A stretch of DNA of 64,000 nucleotides from Halorussus sp. MSC15.2 (GCF_010747475.1 NZ_VSLZ01000001.1:1116001-1180000); one strand, 5' to 3'; positions 9,360-20,026 are shown, numbered from the stretch's first letter. Notes: a model not told the origin generated them from the sequence alone. A program made the numbers and translations.

Positions 9360-9683
9360 ATGGCGACATCTCACTCCGAGGAGCGCGAGGAGTCGGACGC
9401 CGCGGACGCGCCGACCGACGTGACCCTCGACGGGGCGGACCTCGTCGTTCCCGACGACGCCACCGACGAGGAGGCCGCCGCCATCGCCGCGGCAATCGGC
9501 GCACACCTCCGGGCGCAGGCGGCCGCGGCCGCCGCCGCGGAGAGCGACGACGAGGAGACGTGGCGCGACCGGCGCTGGTCGTTCGCGGGTCGCCTGCGCG
9601 GGTTGCAGGGCCGCGCGGGCCGCGTCCCCGAGAGCGCGCCCACGGACGCGTGGACCGCTTCGGGGCGTACCGACCGGTTCTGA
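9360..9683 (+). CDS. pccX: small third subunit of haloarchaeal propionyl-CoA carboxylase (PccX-like)
   Basis: A 107-residue acidic protein beginning at an ATG (9360-9362) just after the pccB stop. It has an acidic disordered N-terminus, a central segment [26 protein letters not shown], and a basic tryptophan-containing end [17 protein letters not shown]. The E-x-A-A-I-x-A-A-I-x-x-H-x pattern followed by a W-x-x-x-x-R tail is characteristic of the small epsilon-type subunits of acyl-CoA carboxylases. In Haloferax mediterranei a comparable small protein, PccX, is needed for propionyl-CoA carboxylase activity. Position directly behind pccB supports the same role. The assignment is by context and composition. 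Confidence 0.8.
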   Translation: MATSHSEEREESDAADAPTDVTLDGADLVVPDDATDEEAAAIAAAIGAHLRAQAAAAAAAESDDEETWRDRRWSFAGRLRGLQGRAGRVPESAPTDAWTASGRTDRF

Positions 9684-9928
9684 CGCCGCTCTTCTCCGGC
9701 AGTCGATAGTTCATCTCGCCGCTCTTTGTTCCGCACGTATCGTAACCTCTCGTTTTCACCCACGTATCGTGCTCCCCGCTCCTTCCGCCCGCCACCGCGT
9801 GTCGGAAATCTGGGGGTTACGTCTAAGTAACAGTGGATACTACGCTTGGTAGCGACTGGCTCCGTCAAATCACCGTCTCGGTGCCCGAGGCGGCAGATTC
9901 TCGCGCCGGGGGCCGGGAGGGGACTACT

Positions 9929-10921
9929 ATGGTCGAAGTACTCTACGCTATCCAGCACGCGTTCATGCGCAAGACGTTCGAGGCGATAGACAAACACGTG
10001 ACCGCGGAGTCCGCGTACGTCCCGATGAACGTCGGGGCGCGGGGTGCCTCCGAGTCGATTCCCGAGGTCAGCGTGGACGAGGTGGGGGCGATAGACCGGC
10101 AGGTGCGGCGAATCGACCCGGACGTGGTGGTGTACAACCACCGACACAAGGCCAACGACGCGACGTTTCACGAGGAGTACCCGCTCGTCCACGTCCGCCA
10201 CGGCGCGTCCATCGGTCGCGGGGAAATCGAGGAGACCGCCGAGATGACCGGCGAGGCGGTGGACCTCGCGCTCGCGCCCGGCGAGCGCTGGGCCAGCAGA
10301 TACGAGGAGGTCTACCCCGACGACGTGGACGTGTCGGTCGTCGGCGTCCCGGAGGCCGACCAACTCGTGACCGCCGAGCGCCCGGGCGAGCGGCGCGTGC
10401 TCTACGCGCCGACCAACCACAACTACGGCGGCGGGTCGTACCTGAACACGGCCCGCGAGATAATCGACCTGTTCGAGGGCAGCGACTACGAACTCCTGTT
10501 CCGGCCCCATCCGGCGGACCGCGACGAGGAACCCGGCGCGTCGCTGACCGCCGAGTGCCGTGACCGCATCGCCGAGATACCCAACGTGGTCTTCGACGAG
10601 AACGAAACGCCGATAGCGAGCATGCGGGCGTCGGACGTCCTGTTGTCGGACTACTCGGGCATCGTCACGGAGTGGCTCCACACCGGTCGCCCGCTGGTCC
10701 AACTCACCGACGTCGCGTCCGACGAGAACGAGGTCCCGAACATCGGTCACACCGTGAGCGTCGAGAACCTCGACCTCGGGACCATCGAGCGCCTCTACGA
10801 GGAGGGGTATCCGAACCGCATCGCCGAGCGCGCGGCCGCCTTCCGGTCGGAACTCGGGATTCCGATAGACGGCAGGGCCAGCGAGCGCGCCGCCGCCGAG
10901 GTGATGTCGTGCGTGGAGTGA
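9929..10921 (+). CDS. CDP-glycerol glycerophosphotransferase family protein
   Basis: A 330-residue GT-B-like protein of the TagB/TagF (CDP-glycerol:poly-glycerophosphate transferase) family. Diagnostic segments are VLYAPTNHNYGGGSYL, LLFRPHPADRDEEPG (the R-P-H-P motif) and SDVLLSDYSGIVTEWLHTGRPLVQL, where S/D-Y-S-x-x-x-x-E binds the nucleotide substrate. Bacterial relatives extend teichoic-acid polymers from CDP-glycerol. Haloarchaea have no teichoic acids, so it probably adds a polyol-phosphate to a surface glycan, glycolipid or lipid. ATG 9929 is chosen because the family-like sequence begins there; the frame is open further upstream to 9833. The 3' end overlaps the next gene by 13 bases. 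Confidence 0.85.
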   Translation: MVEVLYAIQHAFMRKTFEAIDKHVTAESAYVPMNVGARGASESIPEVSVDEVGAIDRQVRRIDPDVVVYNHRHKANDATFHEEYPLVHVRHGASIGRGEIEETAEMTGEAVDLALAPGERWASRYEEVYPDDVDVSVVGVPEADQLVTAERPGERRVLYAPTNHNYGGGSYLNTAREIIDLFEGSDYELLFRPHPADRDEEPGASLTAECRDRIAEIPNVVFDENETPIASMRASDVLLSDYSGIVTEWLHTGRPLVQLTDVASDENEVPNIGHTVSVENLDLGTIERLYEEGYPNRIAERAAAFRSELGIPIDGRASERAAAEVMSCVE

Positions 10922-11643
10922 TTCTCGCGGCGGGTCGCGGGAGCCGGATGGGCGAGACCACCGACGACGTGCCCAAGGCGTTCCTCGAAGTCGAAGGCCG
11001 GACGCTGTACGAGCGCCAGCGCGCGGCGCTGGCGGGAGTCGCGGACGCCGTCACCGTCGTCCTCGGCTACGAGGCCGAGACCGCCCGCGAGCGCCTCTCG
11101 TCGGTGGAGAACCGCGACGAGCGCTCGCCGACGACCGACACCGTGGTGCTGGACGACTGGGACGAGTACGACAACGCCGAGTCGCTGCGGCGGGCGCTGG
11201 TCGGTATCGACGAGGACGCCCTCGTGCTGAACGGCGACGTGGTTCTGGCCCCGCGGACGCTCGGTCGGATGGTCCGGCGCTTCGAGGAGGTCGGTCCGGC
11301 GTACAACGTCGTCGGTTGCCTGCCCGGCGTCCAGAACGACCACACCGCGATACGCTGCGACGACGCCGACGAGGTGACCGACTACGGCGAGATTCCCGGC
11401 CACCGACACGCTGGCGTCGGCGTTGTCGCGCGACGGAATCTGGACGACGCGACAGACGTGCTGGCTTGCAACGCCGACGACTGGTACCCGCACCTCTACC
11501 CCGAGACGCCGACCAAGCGAGTGGTCGTCTCGCCCGACGCACACCTCGAAATCAACCGGCCCGCGGACCTCGAACGGGCGCGTGAGCGCCTCCCGCTCGC
11601 CCGGTCGTCGCCCGTATTCTCCCGCCCCGACGCCGTCAGGTGA
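10909..11643 (+). CDS. sugar/polyol-phosphate nucleotidyltransferase (NTP_transf family)
   Basis: A 244-residue nucleotidyltransferase starting at a GTG inside the end of the preceding gene. The N-terminus has the NTP-binding signature GVILAAGRGSRMGETTDDVPKAF (LAAGxGxRM...PK), a mid-segment LVLNGDVVL typical of the metal-binding loop, and EINRPADLERARERL at the C-terminus as in cytidylyltransferases such as IspD/LicC-type enzymes. It likely makes an NDP-activated small molecule (CDP-glycerol, CDP-inositol or CDP-choline-like) for the adjacent glycerophosphotransferase. The overlap implies translational coupling. The substrate is inference. Confidence 0.82.
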   Translation: MRGVILAAGRGSRMGETTDDVPKAFLEVEGRTLYERQRAALAGVADAVTVVLGYEAETARERLSSVENRDERSPTTDTVVLDDWDEYDNAESLRRALVGIDEDALVLNGDVVLAPRTLGRMVRRFEEVGPAYNVVGCLPGVQNDHTAIRCDDADEVTDYGEIPGHRHAGVGVVARRNLDDATDVLACNADDWYPHLYPETPTKRVVVSPDAHLEINRPADLERARERLPLARSSPVFSRPDAVR

Positions 11644-11691
11644 CGAGTACGGAAAGTTTACAAAGCAGGGGTCCCGCTCCCTCGGCAAGCA

Positions 11692-12399
11692 ATGGAACTC
11701 ATCGCCCACCGCGGGTGCGCGGACGAGTACCCCGAGAACACCCTCCACGCGCTCGAACGCGCGTCTCGACGCCTCCCCGCCGTCGAGTTGGACGTGCGCC
11801 GGTGTGGCTCCGGCGAACTGGTCGTCTTCCACGACGAGACGGTCGATAGAGTGACCGACCGGACCGAGGCGGTCGCCGACCTCGACTGGACCGACCTGCG
11901 GGAACTGGCCGTCCTCGACTCCGACGAGGGCGTTCCGCTCCTCTCGGAGGCGCTGGCCGCGGTCCCCCCGAGCGTGAGCGTGCAAGTCGAACTGAAGGAG
12001 ACCGGCGTCGGTGCCGACGCGGCGACCGTCGTCGCCCAGTCCGGCCGCGAGGCTCGGTTCACCTCGTTCGTGCCGGAGGCGCTGGCCGAGGTCCGCGAGG
12101 CCGACCCCGACGCCTCGCTGGGCTACCTGTTCGGCGGCGGCCCGGGCGTCGAGGGCGGTCTCGACACCGCCCGCGAACTCGACTGCGACTCCCTCCACCC
12201 CCACGCCGACCTCTGCATCGGAACCGACGTGGTCGAGCGCGCCCACGCCGACGGCATGGACGTAATCGCGTGGGGTGCCGACTCGCAGTCGGTCTTCGAG
12301 GCGCTCCGCGCTGCGGGTGCGGACGGCGCGACCGCGGACAGTTGGACGGTGGCGGGAGTCGAAGCGGACGCCGAGGACGGGGCCGCGGTCGCGGACTGA
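11692..12399 (+). CDS. glycerophosphodiester phosphodiesterase
   Basis: A 235-residue GDPD-fold protein. It begins MELIAHRGCADEYPENTLHAL, containing HRG and PENT-x-x-A, the metal/catalytic signature of the family. This is followed by VELDVRR (the E-x-D metal pair) and VVFHDETVDRVT, with the second catalytic histidine. The C-terminal half has VQVELKE and CDSLHPHADL, VIAWGADS. It hydrolyses glycerophosphodiesters to glycerol phosphate and an alcohol. It lies 48 bases behind the nucleotidyltransferase, so it probably belongs to the same glycerophosphate cluster, either recycling headgroups or editing the polymer. There is no signal peptide, so it should act in the cytosol. Confidence 0.9.
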   Translation: MELIAHRGCADEYPENTLHALERASRRLPAVELDVRRCGSGELVVFHDETVDRVTDRTEAVADLDWTDLRELAVLDSDEGVPLLSEALAAVPPSVSVQVELKETGVGADAATVVAQSGREARFTSFVPEALAEVREADPDASLGYLFGGGPGVEGGLDTARELDCDSLHPHADLCIGTDVVERAHADGMDVIAWGADSQSVFEALRAAGADGATADSWTVAGVEADAEDGAAVAD

Positions 12400-12465
12400 C
12401 CCGTCGTATTCGACTGCCTCGCCGAATCCCCACTGCTCCGGCGCATCCGGGGGGACACCGACGGA

Positions 12466-13848
12466 TTACTTCGTTTTCGACGCGCGTACTTCGACAGTCC
12501 CGGGGTCGAGCGTCAGCCCCATCGAGAGGTCCAGTTCGCGGGTGACGCGCTCGAACTCGACCCGGCGCGCGAGCGTCGCCAACACGAGTTGGAGTTCGGT
12601 CATGGCGAACCGCATCCCGATGCAGTGGCGGGGACCCCCGCCGAACGGGAAGTACGCGTACTCTGGGCGTTCGGACTCGGGGTCACCGCGCCACCGCTCG
12701 GGCCGGAACTCGTCGGGCGCGTCCCACCAGCGTTCGTCTCGCTGGACGTTGTAGGTCGCGAGTTGGAGCGTCGTGTCGGCCGGGATTCGATAGCCGCCGA
12801 GGACCGTCTCCGTTCTGGGCTGACGGTAGAGCGAGTACACCGGCGGGTAGAGTCTCAGGGCCTCGCGGACGACCTGTTCGGTGTAGTCGAGTTCCGGGAG
12901 GTCGCCGAACGCGGGGTCGCGCCCGCCCAGCACCGCGTCGAGTTCGGCGTCGAGTCGCTCTCGGGCGTCGGGATTCCCCGCGAGGAGCCAGCAGGCGTAC
13001 GTCAGCGCGGTCGAAGTCGTCTCGTGGCCCGCGAACAGGAAGGTCACGAGTTGGTCGCGGACCGCCTCGGGTTCCATCCCCGTCTCGTCGGCGTCCGCGG
13101 CCGCGACCAGCAGCGAGAGCAGGTCGTCCCGGTCGGCGGTGTCGCCCCTGCGCTCGGCTATCAGATTCTCCACGAGACCGTCGAGGTCGGCCATCGCCCG
13201 CTCGTACCGGCGTTCGGTCCGGGTCGGGACCCACTCCGGGAGGAACGAGAGCAGGCCGAACCGGTCCATAATCGCGCCGATGGCCCGGGTCGCCTCTCGG
13301 ACGACCGCCCCGCGCTGGGCGTCGAAGTCGAGGTCGAACAGCGCCCGCGTCAGCACCCGGAGCGTCAGCGACGCGAAGGCGTCGCCGAGTTCGACCACCT
13401 CGCCGTCGGCCCAGTCGTCGGCCGTCGCGGCGGTCCCGGCGACCATCTCGTCGGCGTACGACCGGATTCGCTCGGGGGTGAACGCCGACTGGAGCGCGGT
13501 GCGCTGGCGACGCCAGCGTTCGCCCTCGGCGAAGGCGAGACCCCGCGGCGCGACGAGGTCGCCGAACGCCATCTCGAAGTCGCCCTTCTCGAAAGCGTCG
13601 TTGCGCGAGACCAGCACCGTCTCGACCACCTCTGGGTCGAAGACGGCCACGAACTCCTCGCCGAAGGCGCTGTAGGAGACGAGGTCGCCGTAGGAGGTGA
13701 GCGACTCGGCGAAACCGAGTGCGTCGCGGGACGCCGCGACGGTCGACCCGACGACGGGGAGTTCGGCGGGACCGGGCGGGAGGCGGTGGCAGTCCGGCGA
13801 CTCCTCGCTCGCCCGATGCTCTCGTTGCGCGCGGTCGAGTTCCGTCAT
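12466..13848 (-). CDS. cytochrome P450
   Basis: A 460-residue soluble P450. It shows the I-helix motif FLFAGHETTSTAL, the K-helix E-x-x-R in VVREALRLYPPV, the meander DEFRPERW, and the heme-binding loop FGGGPRHCIGMRF with the proximal ligand at about Cys409. The N-terminus LPPGPAELPVVGS is the proline-rich hinge. Its start (ATG ending at 13848) is preceded by a GGAG Shine-Dalgarno-like element on the coding strand. The P450 diverges from an HTH_10 regulator with 82 bp between starts. The substrate is unknown. It is a paralogue of the frameshifted P450 at 15814-17266. Confidence 0.93.
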   Translation of the reverse strand: MTELDRAQREHRASEESPDCHRLPPGPAELPVVGSTVAASRDALGFAESLTSYGDLVSYSAFGEEFVAVFDPEVVETVLVSRNDAFEKGDFEMAFGDLVAPRGLAFAEGERWRRQRTALQSAFTPERIRSYADEMVAGTAATADDWADGEVVELGDAFASLTLRVLTRALFDLDFDAQRGAVVREATRAIGAIMDRFGLLSFLPEWVPTRTERRYERAMADLDGLVENLIAERRGDTADRDDLLSLLVAAADADETGMEPEAVRDQLVTFLFAGHETTSTALTYACWLLAGNPDARERLDAELDAVLGGRDPAFGDLPELDYTEQVVREALRLYPPVYSLYRQPRTETVLGGYRIPADTTLQLATYNVQRDERWWDAPDEFRPERWRGDPESERPEYAYFPFGGGPRHCIGMRFAMTELQLVLATLARRVEFERVTRELDLSMGLTLDPGTVEVRASKTK

Positions 13849-13930
13849 GTCCACTCCTTCGCGGCGGAGTCGCCTCCCGGTTGCCGCGAAGCACTTAGTC
13901 TTTTTATACGTCGCGTCTGTTCGTCCGCGT
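13849..13930. promoter_or_regulatory. 82-bp divergent P450/HTH_10 promoter region (copy A)
   Basis: Holds CACTTAGTC (13892-13900) directly upstream of a TATA-like TTTTATA (13902-13908) centred 26 bases before the GTG of the regulator. Read from the other strand, GTATAAAAAG lies 55-60 bases upstream of the P450. Copy B (17267-17348) has the same length and a similar arrangement. Confidence 0.6.
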
Positions 13931-14590
13931 GTGAAATCTCTGGACGTGACGCTCCGACTCCCGGAGGAACTGCAACTCTCGGTGCCCGAACGCGTCGCGC
14001 CCGGCGACGACTTCGAGCGCGAGGAGTTGCTGTCGTGGCAGGTCCACGAGACCGAGAGCGTCGTGGACTTCCTCTCGCTGGTGGTCGGCGACGTCGAATC
14101 CATCCGAGCGGCGCTGGCCGCCGTCGAGTCGGTTCGGTCGTTCGACCTCGCGCCGGTGACCGACGACACCTTCTACGCCTACGTCACGATGGACCTGCGC
14201 CACGAGGACGAGGTGTGGCTCTCGGCCGTGGACGGTCGCCGCGTCGTTCTCGTCCCGCCCGTCGTGTTCGGGCCGGACGGCGCGATAGCGCTCACGGTCC
14301 TCGGCGACCCCGAGGAACTCCGGCGGGTCGTCGCCGACTTCCCCGACGGGGTATCGGTCGAAATCGACCGGCTGGGCGAACACCGCCACCTCGCGGGGTC
14401 GCTGGCCGGTCGCCTCACGATGCGCCAGTTCGAGGCCGTCGAGGCGGCCCGCGACCTCGGCTACTACGAGGTGCCCCGCGAGACCGAACTGGCCGACGTG
14501 GCCGACGCGCTCGACTGCACCGAGAGCACGGCGTCGGCGCTCCTCCGGAAGGCGGAGGGTGCGCTCGTGGACGCGGCGCTCGTGCGGTGA
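13931..14590 (+). CDS. HTH_10 (Bat-like) transcriptional regulator, P450-linked copy A
   Basis: A 219-residue protein starting at GTG. The first 150 residues form a haloarchaeal sensor-like domain with no cofactor motif that I recognise. The C-terminus (about 160-219) is an HTH_10 domain: LTMRQFEAVEAARDLGYYEVPRETELADVADALDCTESTASALLRKAE, the pattern of the bacterio-opsin activator (Bat) family. It is divergent from a P450 gene and probably controls it. The paralogue at 17349 has the same length and an equally spaced divergent P450. The TATA-like element 26 bases upstream supports this GTG. Confidence 0.88.
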   Translation: MKSLDVTLRLPEELQLSVPERVAPGDDFEREELLSWQVHETESVVDFLSLVVGDVESIRAALAAVESVRSFDLAPVTDDTFYAYVTMDLRHEDEVWLSAVDGRRVVLVPPVVFGPDGAIALTVLGDPEELRRVVADFPDGVSVEIDRLGEHRHLAGSLAGRLTMRQFEAVEAARDLGYYEVPRETELADVADALDCTESTASALLRKAEGALVDAALVR

Positions 14591-14613
14591 CCGTCCGTCG
14601 ACGGAACGTATTG

Positions 14614-14790
14614 CTACGCACCGTCCGCTCGGTATCGCCCGGTCAGATACCCCGGCAGGAAGACTCCCACGGCGGTGACGACGAGGTAGCCTGCCCAGTC
14701 GGGTACTCCCTCGACGGAGGCGACGGCGAATCCGAAGGGGACCGCGACGGCGATGCAGGCGAGGATTATCTTGTTCTCGCGGGAGACCAT
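14614..14790 (-). CDS. small two-helix membrane protein, hypothetical
   Basis: A 58-residue protein starting MVSRENKIILACIAVAVPFG. Two hydrophobic helices are visible (about residues 7-25 and 32-50, the latter DWAGYLVVTAVGVFLPGYLTG) with a short basic/acidic tail. I do not recognise the family. The frame is open further upstream (to 14892), but that extension is basic and unlike a haloarchaeal protein. It sits tail-to-tail with the regulator and is followed on the same strand by no close partner. Confidence 0.6.
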   Translation of the reverse strand: MVSRENKIILACIAVAVPFGFAVASVEGVPDWAGYLVVTAVGVFLPGYLTGRYRADGA

Positions 14791-14891
14791 GCTCTCTTTC
14801 CGCGCTCCTGACAGATACCTGTTTCTCACGCGCTGACCGCCCGTTCGCGGAACCAGCGACCGCGAGCGGGAGACGTTCGACTCTAAAGTCA

Positions 14892-15743
14892 CTACGCCCG
14901 ACAGACGGCGAGCATGTGTTCGGACGTGTCCACGACGCTCCGGTCTTCCCGCAACTGCGCGACGATTTCGCGCACCTCGTCCATCCCCTCCTCGCCGACG
15001 TCAGACAACTCCTCCTGTAACTGCGAGGCGGGACCTTCCAACCCCACCAGTCTCTCGACCGTCAAGCCGCCGTCTTCCAGTTCGCACTCGAACTCGTCGG
15101 CCCGGAAGAAGTGACACTCGGCCCACCCCTCGCCGTCGGCCAGTTCCTCGACGGCCGCCTCCGTGTAGTCACCCGTTTCGGCGATGTGCTTCAGCAGACC
15201 GAACCGCTCGCCGTGTTTCATGCCGTACCGCACCGACGAGAGACGACCGATGACCGAGACGAAGACCGGCGCGCCCGGACGAGCCACGCGTCGGAGTTCT
15301 CGAATCGCGCGTTCGCGCTCCTCGGCGTCCACGACGTGACTGAGGGGTCCGCCCAGACAGCACACCGCGTCGAACTGCTCGGACTCGAACGGCAGGTCCC
15401 GGAGGTCCGCCTGCTCGGTCGCGACGCGCTGGCCGACGCCCCGTTCGGCGGCCTTCTCGCGGGCGATAGCGACCTGTTCGGCGCTGATGTCCGCGAGCGT
15501 CACCTCGTGACCGCGCTCGGCCAACCAGAGTGCGTATCTGCCCGCCCCACCGCCCGCGTCGAGAACGCGCACGGGTTCGGTCGTCTGGTCCGAGTCGGAA
15601 CGCTCCTCAGGGTCGGGCAAGTGTTCGGCGAGGTAGTCGGTCGTGGTCTCGAATTCGAGGCGCGTGACGGGGTTGGCGTCGAGGCGTTCCCACTCGCCCT
15701 CGCCGAACTCGTCGTAGTAGCGCCGGGGGTCCATGTCGGTCAT
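14892..15743 (-). CDS. class I SAM-dependent methyltransferase
   Basis: A 283-residue Rossmann methyltransferase. Motif I is VRVLDAGGGAGRYALWLAERGHEV, the acidic ribose-binding residue follows in TLADIS, motif II is FDAVCCLGGPLSHV, and RRVARPGAPVFVSVIG is the post-motif III strand. The substrate is unknown; the family includes small-molecule methylases. It lies between the two P450/regulator modules, so it might modify the same metabolite, but this is only position-based. MTDMDPRRYYDEF is a typical start, and the ATG at 15743 is followed by the whole fold. Confidence 0.85.
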   Translation of the reverse strand: MTDMDPRRYYDEFGEGEWERLDANPVTRLEFETTTDYLAEHLPDPEERSDSDQTTEPVRVLDAGGGAGRYALWLAERGHEVTLADISAEQVAIAREKAAERGVGQRVATEQADLRDLPFESEQFDAVCCLGGPLSHVVDAEERERAIRELRRVARPGAPVFVSVIGRLSSVRYGMKHGERFGLLKHIAETGDYTEAAVEELADGEGWAECHFFRADEFECELEDGGLTVERLVGLEGPASQLQEELSDVGEEGMDEVREIVAQLREDRSVVDTSEHMLAVCRA

Positions 15744-15813
15744 CGCGTTCGTACGTGTTAGCGACCGGACAATAAGAATTAGTGTGGCGTGATACCTCGT
15801 ATCACGACCGGAG

Positions 15814-17266
15814 TTACCGACGCTCGACTCGCATCTCCAGCGGGTCCTCGGGTCGGAGCGTCGCCGCCATGGTGAGGTCGGGGTCACCGTCGTAGGTGGG
15901 TTCGAAGGCGAGTTCGCGGGCCATCGTCGCCAGCACGAGTTTCAACTCGGTCGTCGCGAACCGCATCCCGATGCAGTGTCGCGGACCCCCGCCGAACGGG
16001 AAGTAGGCGTACTCGGGCAGTTCCGACTCGAAGTCGTCGCGCCACCGCTCGGGTCGGAACTCGTCGGGGTCGTCGTAGAATCGCTCGTCCCGGTGAATCT
16101 CGAACACGGGGAGCGTGAGGTTGGTACCTTCCCGAACGCGGTAGGGTCCGACCCGAACGTCCTCGGTCGGTTCCCGGAAGATAACGTAGGCTGGCGGGTA
16201 GAGACGCAGCGTCTCCTTCAGCACCCGGTCGATGTACGGCAGGTCCGAGAGGTCGGCCATCGTGGCGCGTCTGTCGCCGAGTTCGGCGTCGAGTTCCCCG
16301 CGGAGGCGTTCGAGTTCGGCGGGGTTGCGCCCGAGCATGGTGCCACGCGTACGTGAGCGCGAGCGAGGTGGTCTCGTGGCCCGCGAACAGGAACGTGACC
16401 ATCTGGTCGCGGACCTCGGTCTCCGACATCGTGGTGCCGTCCGGTCCCTCGGCGTCGAGCAGGATGGAGAGCAGGTCGTCGTACTCGTTCTCGCCGTCGG
16501 TCCGGCGTTCGGCTATCAGGTCGTCCACCATCGACTCGAAGTCGCTCATGGCGCGGTCGAACCGCCGGTTCTTCGGCGTCGGCACCCAGTCGGGGAGGAA
16601 CGCCGACGCGCCGCTGGCGTCGCCGCGGTCGTTCAGCGCCGCCGTCGCCTCCCGGACGACCGCCCGTCGCCCTTCCACGTCCACGTCGAACAGCGACTTG
16701 GCCAGAATCTTGAGCGTCAGTTCCGACATCGCGTCGCCCACGTCCACGACCGCGCCGTCCGCGAGGTCGTCGCAGAGTCGGTCGGCGTAGGTCACCATCG
16801 CGTCGGCGTAGCCCCGAATCTTCTCGGGCGTGAACGCCGGTTGGATGCGGACGCGCTGGTCGCGCCAGACCTCGCCTTCGGTGAGCAGCAGGCCCTGCTC
16901 GGCGAACCCGGCGGCTGAGTCCCGGAGAATCTGGGCCTTCCGAAATCGCTCGTTCTCCGCGACCAGAATCTGCTCCACGTAGTCGGGGTCGAAGACGGTG
17001 CAGAACTCGTCCCCGGCGACGCTGTAACGAACCGCGTCGCCCCGCGATTCGAGTCGGTCGTAGAATCCGAACGGGTCGCGGACGAACTCGACGGTGTTGC
17101 CGACCAGCGGCCACCCGTCGAGTCGCGGCGGTTCGCGGACGTCTGCGCCCGTTCCCTCCGCCCCGCCGGTGCGCTCGGCACCGCTCTCTGGGGCGTCGGT
17201 GCGTCCGGAAGCGCCTTCCGAGACGCCGCTACCTTCCGCGTCGCCCTCCCTCGCCGTGTCGCTCAT
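15814..17266 (-). pseudogene. cytochrome P450, broken by a 1-base insertion
   Basis: The 5' part (start ATG at 17266) encodes a P450 with a low-complexity Gly/Ser/Glu N-terminus, PRLDGWPLVGNTVEF, and the I-helix FLFAGHETTSLALTYAW. Then the frame breaks. The 3' part continues in another frame as LLGRNPAELERLRGELDAEL, KETLRLYPPAYVIF (E-x-x-R), DEFRPERW and the heme loop FGGGPRHCIGMRF (Cys about 431 after repair). Removing one base at about 16338 restores WHLLGRNPAE and a 483-residue protein. The break is not in a homopolymer. It is either a recent mutation or a sequence error. Paralogue of the P450 at 12466-13848. Confidence 0.88.
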
Positions 17267-17348
17267 GCGAGGAGATACCGACGCCGCGTCGATAGGAGTT
17301 CCGTCGAACTCACTAGCTTCTTTAAGTGTACTCGCCGATAGCTCGCGC
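17267..17348. promoter_or_regulatory. 82-bp divergent P450/HTH_10 promoter region (copy B)
   Basis: CACTAGCTT (17311-17319) precedes the TATA-like palindrome CTTTAAG (17320-17326), centred 26 bases before the GTG of the regulator. The palindromic TATA could serve both directions. The length is identical to copy A at 13849-13930. Confidence 0.6.
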
Positions 17349-18008
17349 GTGAAGTACCTCACGCTCACCCTCCGCCAGCCCCGGCGGACCCGCCACCCGA
17401 TGCAGAACTTCATCGCCGACTCGGAGTCGGTCGAGCGCGAGGAGTTGCTGGCGTGGAACCTCCTCCACGGCGAGGACGTGGAGTACGTGCTATTCTACGT
17501 CGAGGGCGACGTCGAACCATACCGCGAGGTCATCTCCGGCGTCGAGTCGGTCGAATCCTTCACTCTCGCTCCCATCGACGAGGAGTCGTTCTACGCCTAC
17601 GTCCGGCAGGTCACGCGCGACGCCGACCGCCGGTTTCGAGCGGCGTTCGCCCACCGCCACCTGCTCGTCATCCCGCCGATAGAATACACCGGTGAGGGCC
17701 ACATGCGGTTCACCGTCGTCGGTGAGTCGGACGACCTACAGACGCTACTGGACGGCTTCCCAGAAGGCATCACAGCCACGGTCGAGGAGGTCGGCGACTA
17801 CGACCGCCGCCACGGCACCGTCGCGGGCGCGCTGACCGACCGCCAGTTCGAGGCCGCCTCGGTCGCGGCCGAACTGGGCTACTACGAGGTGCCCAAGGAG
17901 GCGACGCTGGCGGACGTTGCCGCCCGACTCGACTGCGCGGAGAGCACGGCGTCGAACCTCCTTCGGAAGGCCGAGGCGAAGGTGATGGGACGCGTCGTGG
18001 ACGAGTAG
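17349..18008 (+). CDS. HTH_10 (Bat-like) transcriptional regulator, P450-linked copy B
   Basis: A 219-residue paralogue of the regulator at 13931, also starting at GTG. The N-terminal domain shares SVEREELLAWNLLHGEDVEYVLFYVEGDVEPYR-type features, DEESFYAYV and LVIPPIEY. The C-terminal HTH_10 domain reads LTDRQFEAASVAAELGYYEVPKEATLADVAARLDCAESTASNLLRKAE. Same length, same start codon and the same 82-bp divergent spacing to a P450 mark it as one half of a duplicated module. The ligand sensed by the N-terminal domain is unknown. Confidence 0.88.
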   Translation: MKYLTLTLRQPRRTRHPMQNFIADSESVEREELLAWNLLHGEDVEYVLFYVEGDVEPYREVISGVESVESFTLAPIDEESFYAYVRQVTRDADRRFRAAFAHRHLLVIPPIEYTGEGHMRFTVVGESDDLQTLLDGFPEGITATVEEVGDYDRRHGTVAGALTDRQFEAASVAAELGYYEVPKEATLADVAARLDCAESTASNLLRKAEAKVMGRVVDE

Positions 18009-18121
18009 CCCGATTTCCGACCTCGCGTCAACCGGTCGGGGCTTCGAAGTGGACGAAGCGCCAGTTCGGTCGGGATGAACCGACAGAATGAGGTATCCAT
18101 CCCGAGTATCCCCGTGCAAGA

Positions 18122-19963
<1,842 letters not shown>

Positions 19964-20026
19964 CGGAGCGACGACCGTGAATACGTAGCCACAATCCACT
20001 TGCGGTGCGCGGGCAAACGCCTACTC

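Noticed and set aside
12589-14811. Very long open frame on the plus strand across the P450 gene
   Set aside because: It is antisense to the P450 with its heme-binding motif; composition is that of a GC-rich shadow frame, and no family motif appears until the HTH gene in another frame.
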